Below are positions 55,781 through 57,452 of a stretch of 57,452 nt of DNA, one piece after another. Both the position numbers and the translations under genes were made by a program. The DNA is from Diphasiastrum complanatum (lineage: Eukaryota; Streptophyta; Lycopodiopsida; Lycopodiales; Lycopodiaceae): assembly GCA_029204225.1 (NCBI GenBank), contig MU833356.1, forward strand, positions 1 to 57,452, read 5' to 3'. How positions within the stretch are numbered: position 1 is the stretch's first letter; each line of letters begins with the position of its first letter. The notes beneath the pieces are model-generated. The model made no database searches. It worked only from the letters and a program-made list of their open reading frames with translations, and was not told the origin of the DNA.

Positions 55781-56382
55781 GTAGATTATATCTTGAACAG
55801 TGCTCGAGTAACAGGCATTTTATCACCTGTCTTGAATAATGAGATATGTGCTAAATATCAACACAACTAACGATCTTCTCATCCATGTACATTTGATGAA
55901 CTTTGAGGAATCTGCTCAATCACATGTCATTTCAATGAGGAACTGTTAATCAATAATGTGGAAGCCAACTAGATCAGTGCTCGAGTTAGATACATTTTCC
56001 CTTTCCTTTGGGATGAGATATGTGTAAGAGCACCTCTCATTTCCATGTGCAGAATTTCAGAATACCCATGTGTTAAGGGTCTGGGAACATACATCATCAA
56101 ACATTGATTTGTTTTATCAATTCTGGTGGCTAACTTGAACACTATTCGAGTTAGATGCATTTCCTCAACTATCAGGAATGATGAGATATGTGCTAAATAT
56201 CATCACAACTCCCCATTTTTTATCCATATACATTTGAGAAACTGTGGGCCAACTCGAGCAGTGTTCGAGCTATACAAATTTTTTTAATATTTCATGATAA
56301 GGTATGTGCTAAGTCACATGTCATTTCAATGAGGTACTATCAATCAATAATGTGGAAGCCAACTCGAGCAGTGCTCGAGTTG
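55781..56382. repeat. Array of palindromic units (aactcgagca / tgctcgagtt)
   Basis: Five units lie at about 55789, 55966, 56131, 56250 and 56360. The last is a perfect palindrome of 23 nt (56360-56382; arms caactcgagca and tgctcgagttg around one G). The others have one to six changes. Between them recur gatgagatatgtgctaaat and the longer phrase cacatgtcatttcaatgagg, then aataatgtggaagcc, which is seen at both 55922 and 56315. No protein is encoded. Confidence 0.8.
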
Positions 56383-56384
56383 CA

Positions 56385-56890
56385 CAACCTCGAAATATCT
56401 CCAAAAAGTCGTGTATTGAGTTTCCAAAATTCGTCTCTCCACAAATTGACAATGACCCATGAAAAATTTGGAGCCCCTAAAATTAAGTCTCCAAAATTTT
56501 ACAGGCTCCAAAAATTCGAGTTTCGAGTCTCGTGAGTGATTTTCGAGTTTCGTGTCTCGCGAATGATTTTTGTGCCTCGAAAATTTCAAGACTCAAAATT
56601 TCGTCTTTCCACAAATTGTGTCTTGAAAATTTGGAGACTCCAAAAATTAAGTCTCGAGAATTTCGTGTCTCGAAAATTTTGAGACTCAAAACCTCGAAGA
56701 TACCTCGAAATATCTCAAAAAGTACCTCGAAAGTACCTCAAAAATTGAGACCTTGACCCTCGAAAATACCTCAAAAAATTGAGAACTTGACCCTTGACAA
56801 TACCTCAAAAAATTCGAGTCTCGAGTAATGAAAAAATGAGTCTCAAAAATTTTGAGACTCCGAAAATTGAAATCTCCAAAAAATTTGAGT
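56385..56890. repeat. Array of self-complementary tctcgaaaatttcgagac units
   Basis: About 500 bp made of degenerate units such as gtctcgaaaattttgagac, cctcgaaaatacctc and gagtttcgtgtctcg, in both orientations, so each unit can pair with its neighbours. The apparent repetitive proteins on both strands are products of the repeat. Similar blocks are found inside LTRs at 6660-6905 and 48236-48425, so this may be the core of a further LTR. Confidence 0.75.
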
Positions 56891-57452
56891 GTGCCATGGT
56901 ATCTCATGACGAGCAATATGCATTCGCCCTTTCTATCTATGGTTGCTTTGTATGGAAGAAATCGTATACTAGATAACACACCATTGATCAACATCTTTAT
57001 TACAATGCTAAATGATATTTCAACTAATTACTATGATTTCATATAAGGTTATATAGGTCACACACCAACAATTAAAAGGATTTATCATATAGATCACATA
57101 TCACTAAGGTACTCAATATAACATAAATGCTTTTGATCATGAATCCAAATGACCCCATGCAACCATTCAAGAGGCCACATGACAAAAGAAGAAAATTTTA
57201 TTTGACCATGTAATTATGTCATCAAATTATATCAAATCTATGACACCTAGATTATTAATAAACTAAATTTTTATGACATCACTGATTGAGATATCACGTG
57301 GAACATCCACGCGAAACTTGAATGCCAAAAAAATGGCATTTTCGGGAGCATTCTTGCTCCTCTTCTTTTGCTTTCAAGTTTTATAGGTTTTCTAATACAG
57401 TGTTTAGTGCTCTTGCTTGCTATTGCTCTTCTAAGCTCTATAGATCTTGCTT
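56891..57452. other. Unassigned right edge
   Basis: AT-rich, no protein recognised. The last 100 bp (tttgctttcaagttttatagg, tgctcttgcttgctattgctc) could belong to an LTR that continues outside the window, but nothing proves it. Confidence 0.3.

Noticed and set aside
56329-56756. Overlapping 60-80 codon frames on both strands
   Set aside because: All arise from the self-complementary gtctcgaaaattt repeat; the peptides have no independent support.

Overview
The window looks like heterochromatic, repeat-rich nuclear DNA from a land plant. Reasons: Ty1/copia and Ty3/gypsy retrotransposons of plant type primed by initiator-Met tRNA, CACTA (En/Spm) transposon proteins of plant type, a short interstitial array of the Arabidopsis-type telomere repeat (CCCTAAA), and no bacterial signals. 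I cannot name the species. I found no intact host gene, no tRNA or rRNA gene, no CRISPR array and no intact transposon ORF. Coding matches are judged by eye from motifs and have not been searched.

Layout. 1-3857: copia remnants in the order RT/RNase H, then LTR, then gag. 3858-6171: unassigned DNA with a CT microsatellite. 6172-17574: a nest. A gypsy gag fragment is cut by a plus-strand copia element (5' LTR 6546-7410, 3' LTR 16818-17574), which is itself cut by a minus-strand copia element with 1.45-kb LTRs (9769-16817). 17575-19599: unassigned. 19600-22999: a non-coding tandem array with a period of about 425-450 bp. 23000-37842: a large non-coding LTR element (LARD-like) whose leader is interrupted by a minus-strand copia-type mosaic (23533-32844) flanked by AGGAGA repeats.

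37842-41152: a second, nearly identical copy of 21064-23847 lies inside the 3' LTR of that LARD. It ends exactly in telomere-type repeats and is followed by another LTR copy. 42950-44960: a gypsy element that lost RT/RNase H but keeps a recognisable integrase. 45000-55434: a graveyard of CACTA parts (terminus, DUF4218, DUF4216 and DUF8039-like pieces) and copia LTRs. Inside it, 52300-53595 is a decayed gene of an uncharacterised transposase-like family (I think DUF7869), collinear in one frame and broken only by stop codons. 55781-56890: two arrays of self-complementary repeats, including a perfect 23-nt palindrome.

Common thread. Nothing here works as a pathway; the window records repeated insertion, duplication and decay. 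Many inactivating changes are C-to-T or G-to-A: Cys-to-Tyr and His-to-Tyr at zinc ligands, Gly-to-Arg in a protease active site, and stops replacing Gln, Arg or Trp codons. That is what deamination of methylated cytosine in silenced DNA would give. The most unusual items are the duplication joined to telomere repeats, the DUF7869-like pseudogene, the palindromic arrays and a small TA-flanked inverted-repeat element present twice.
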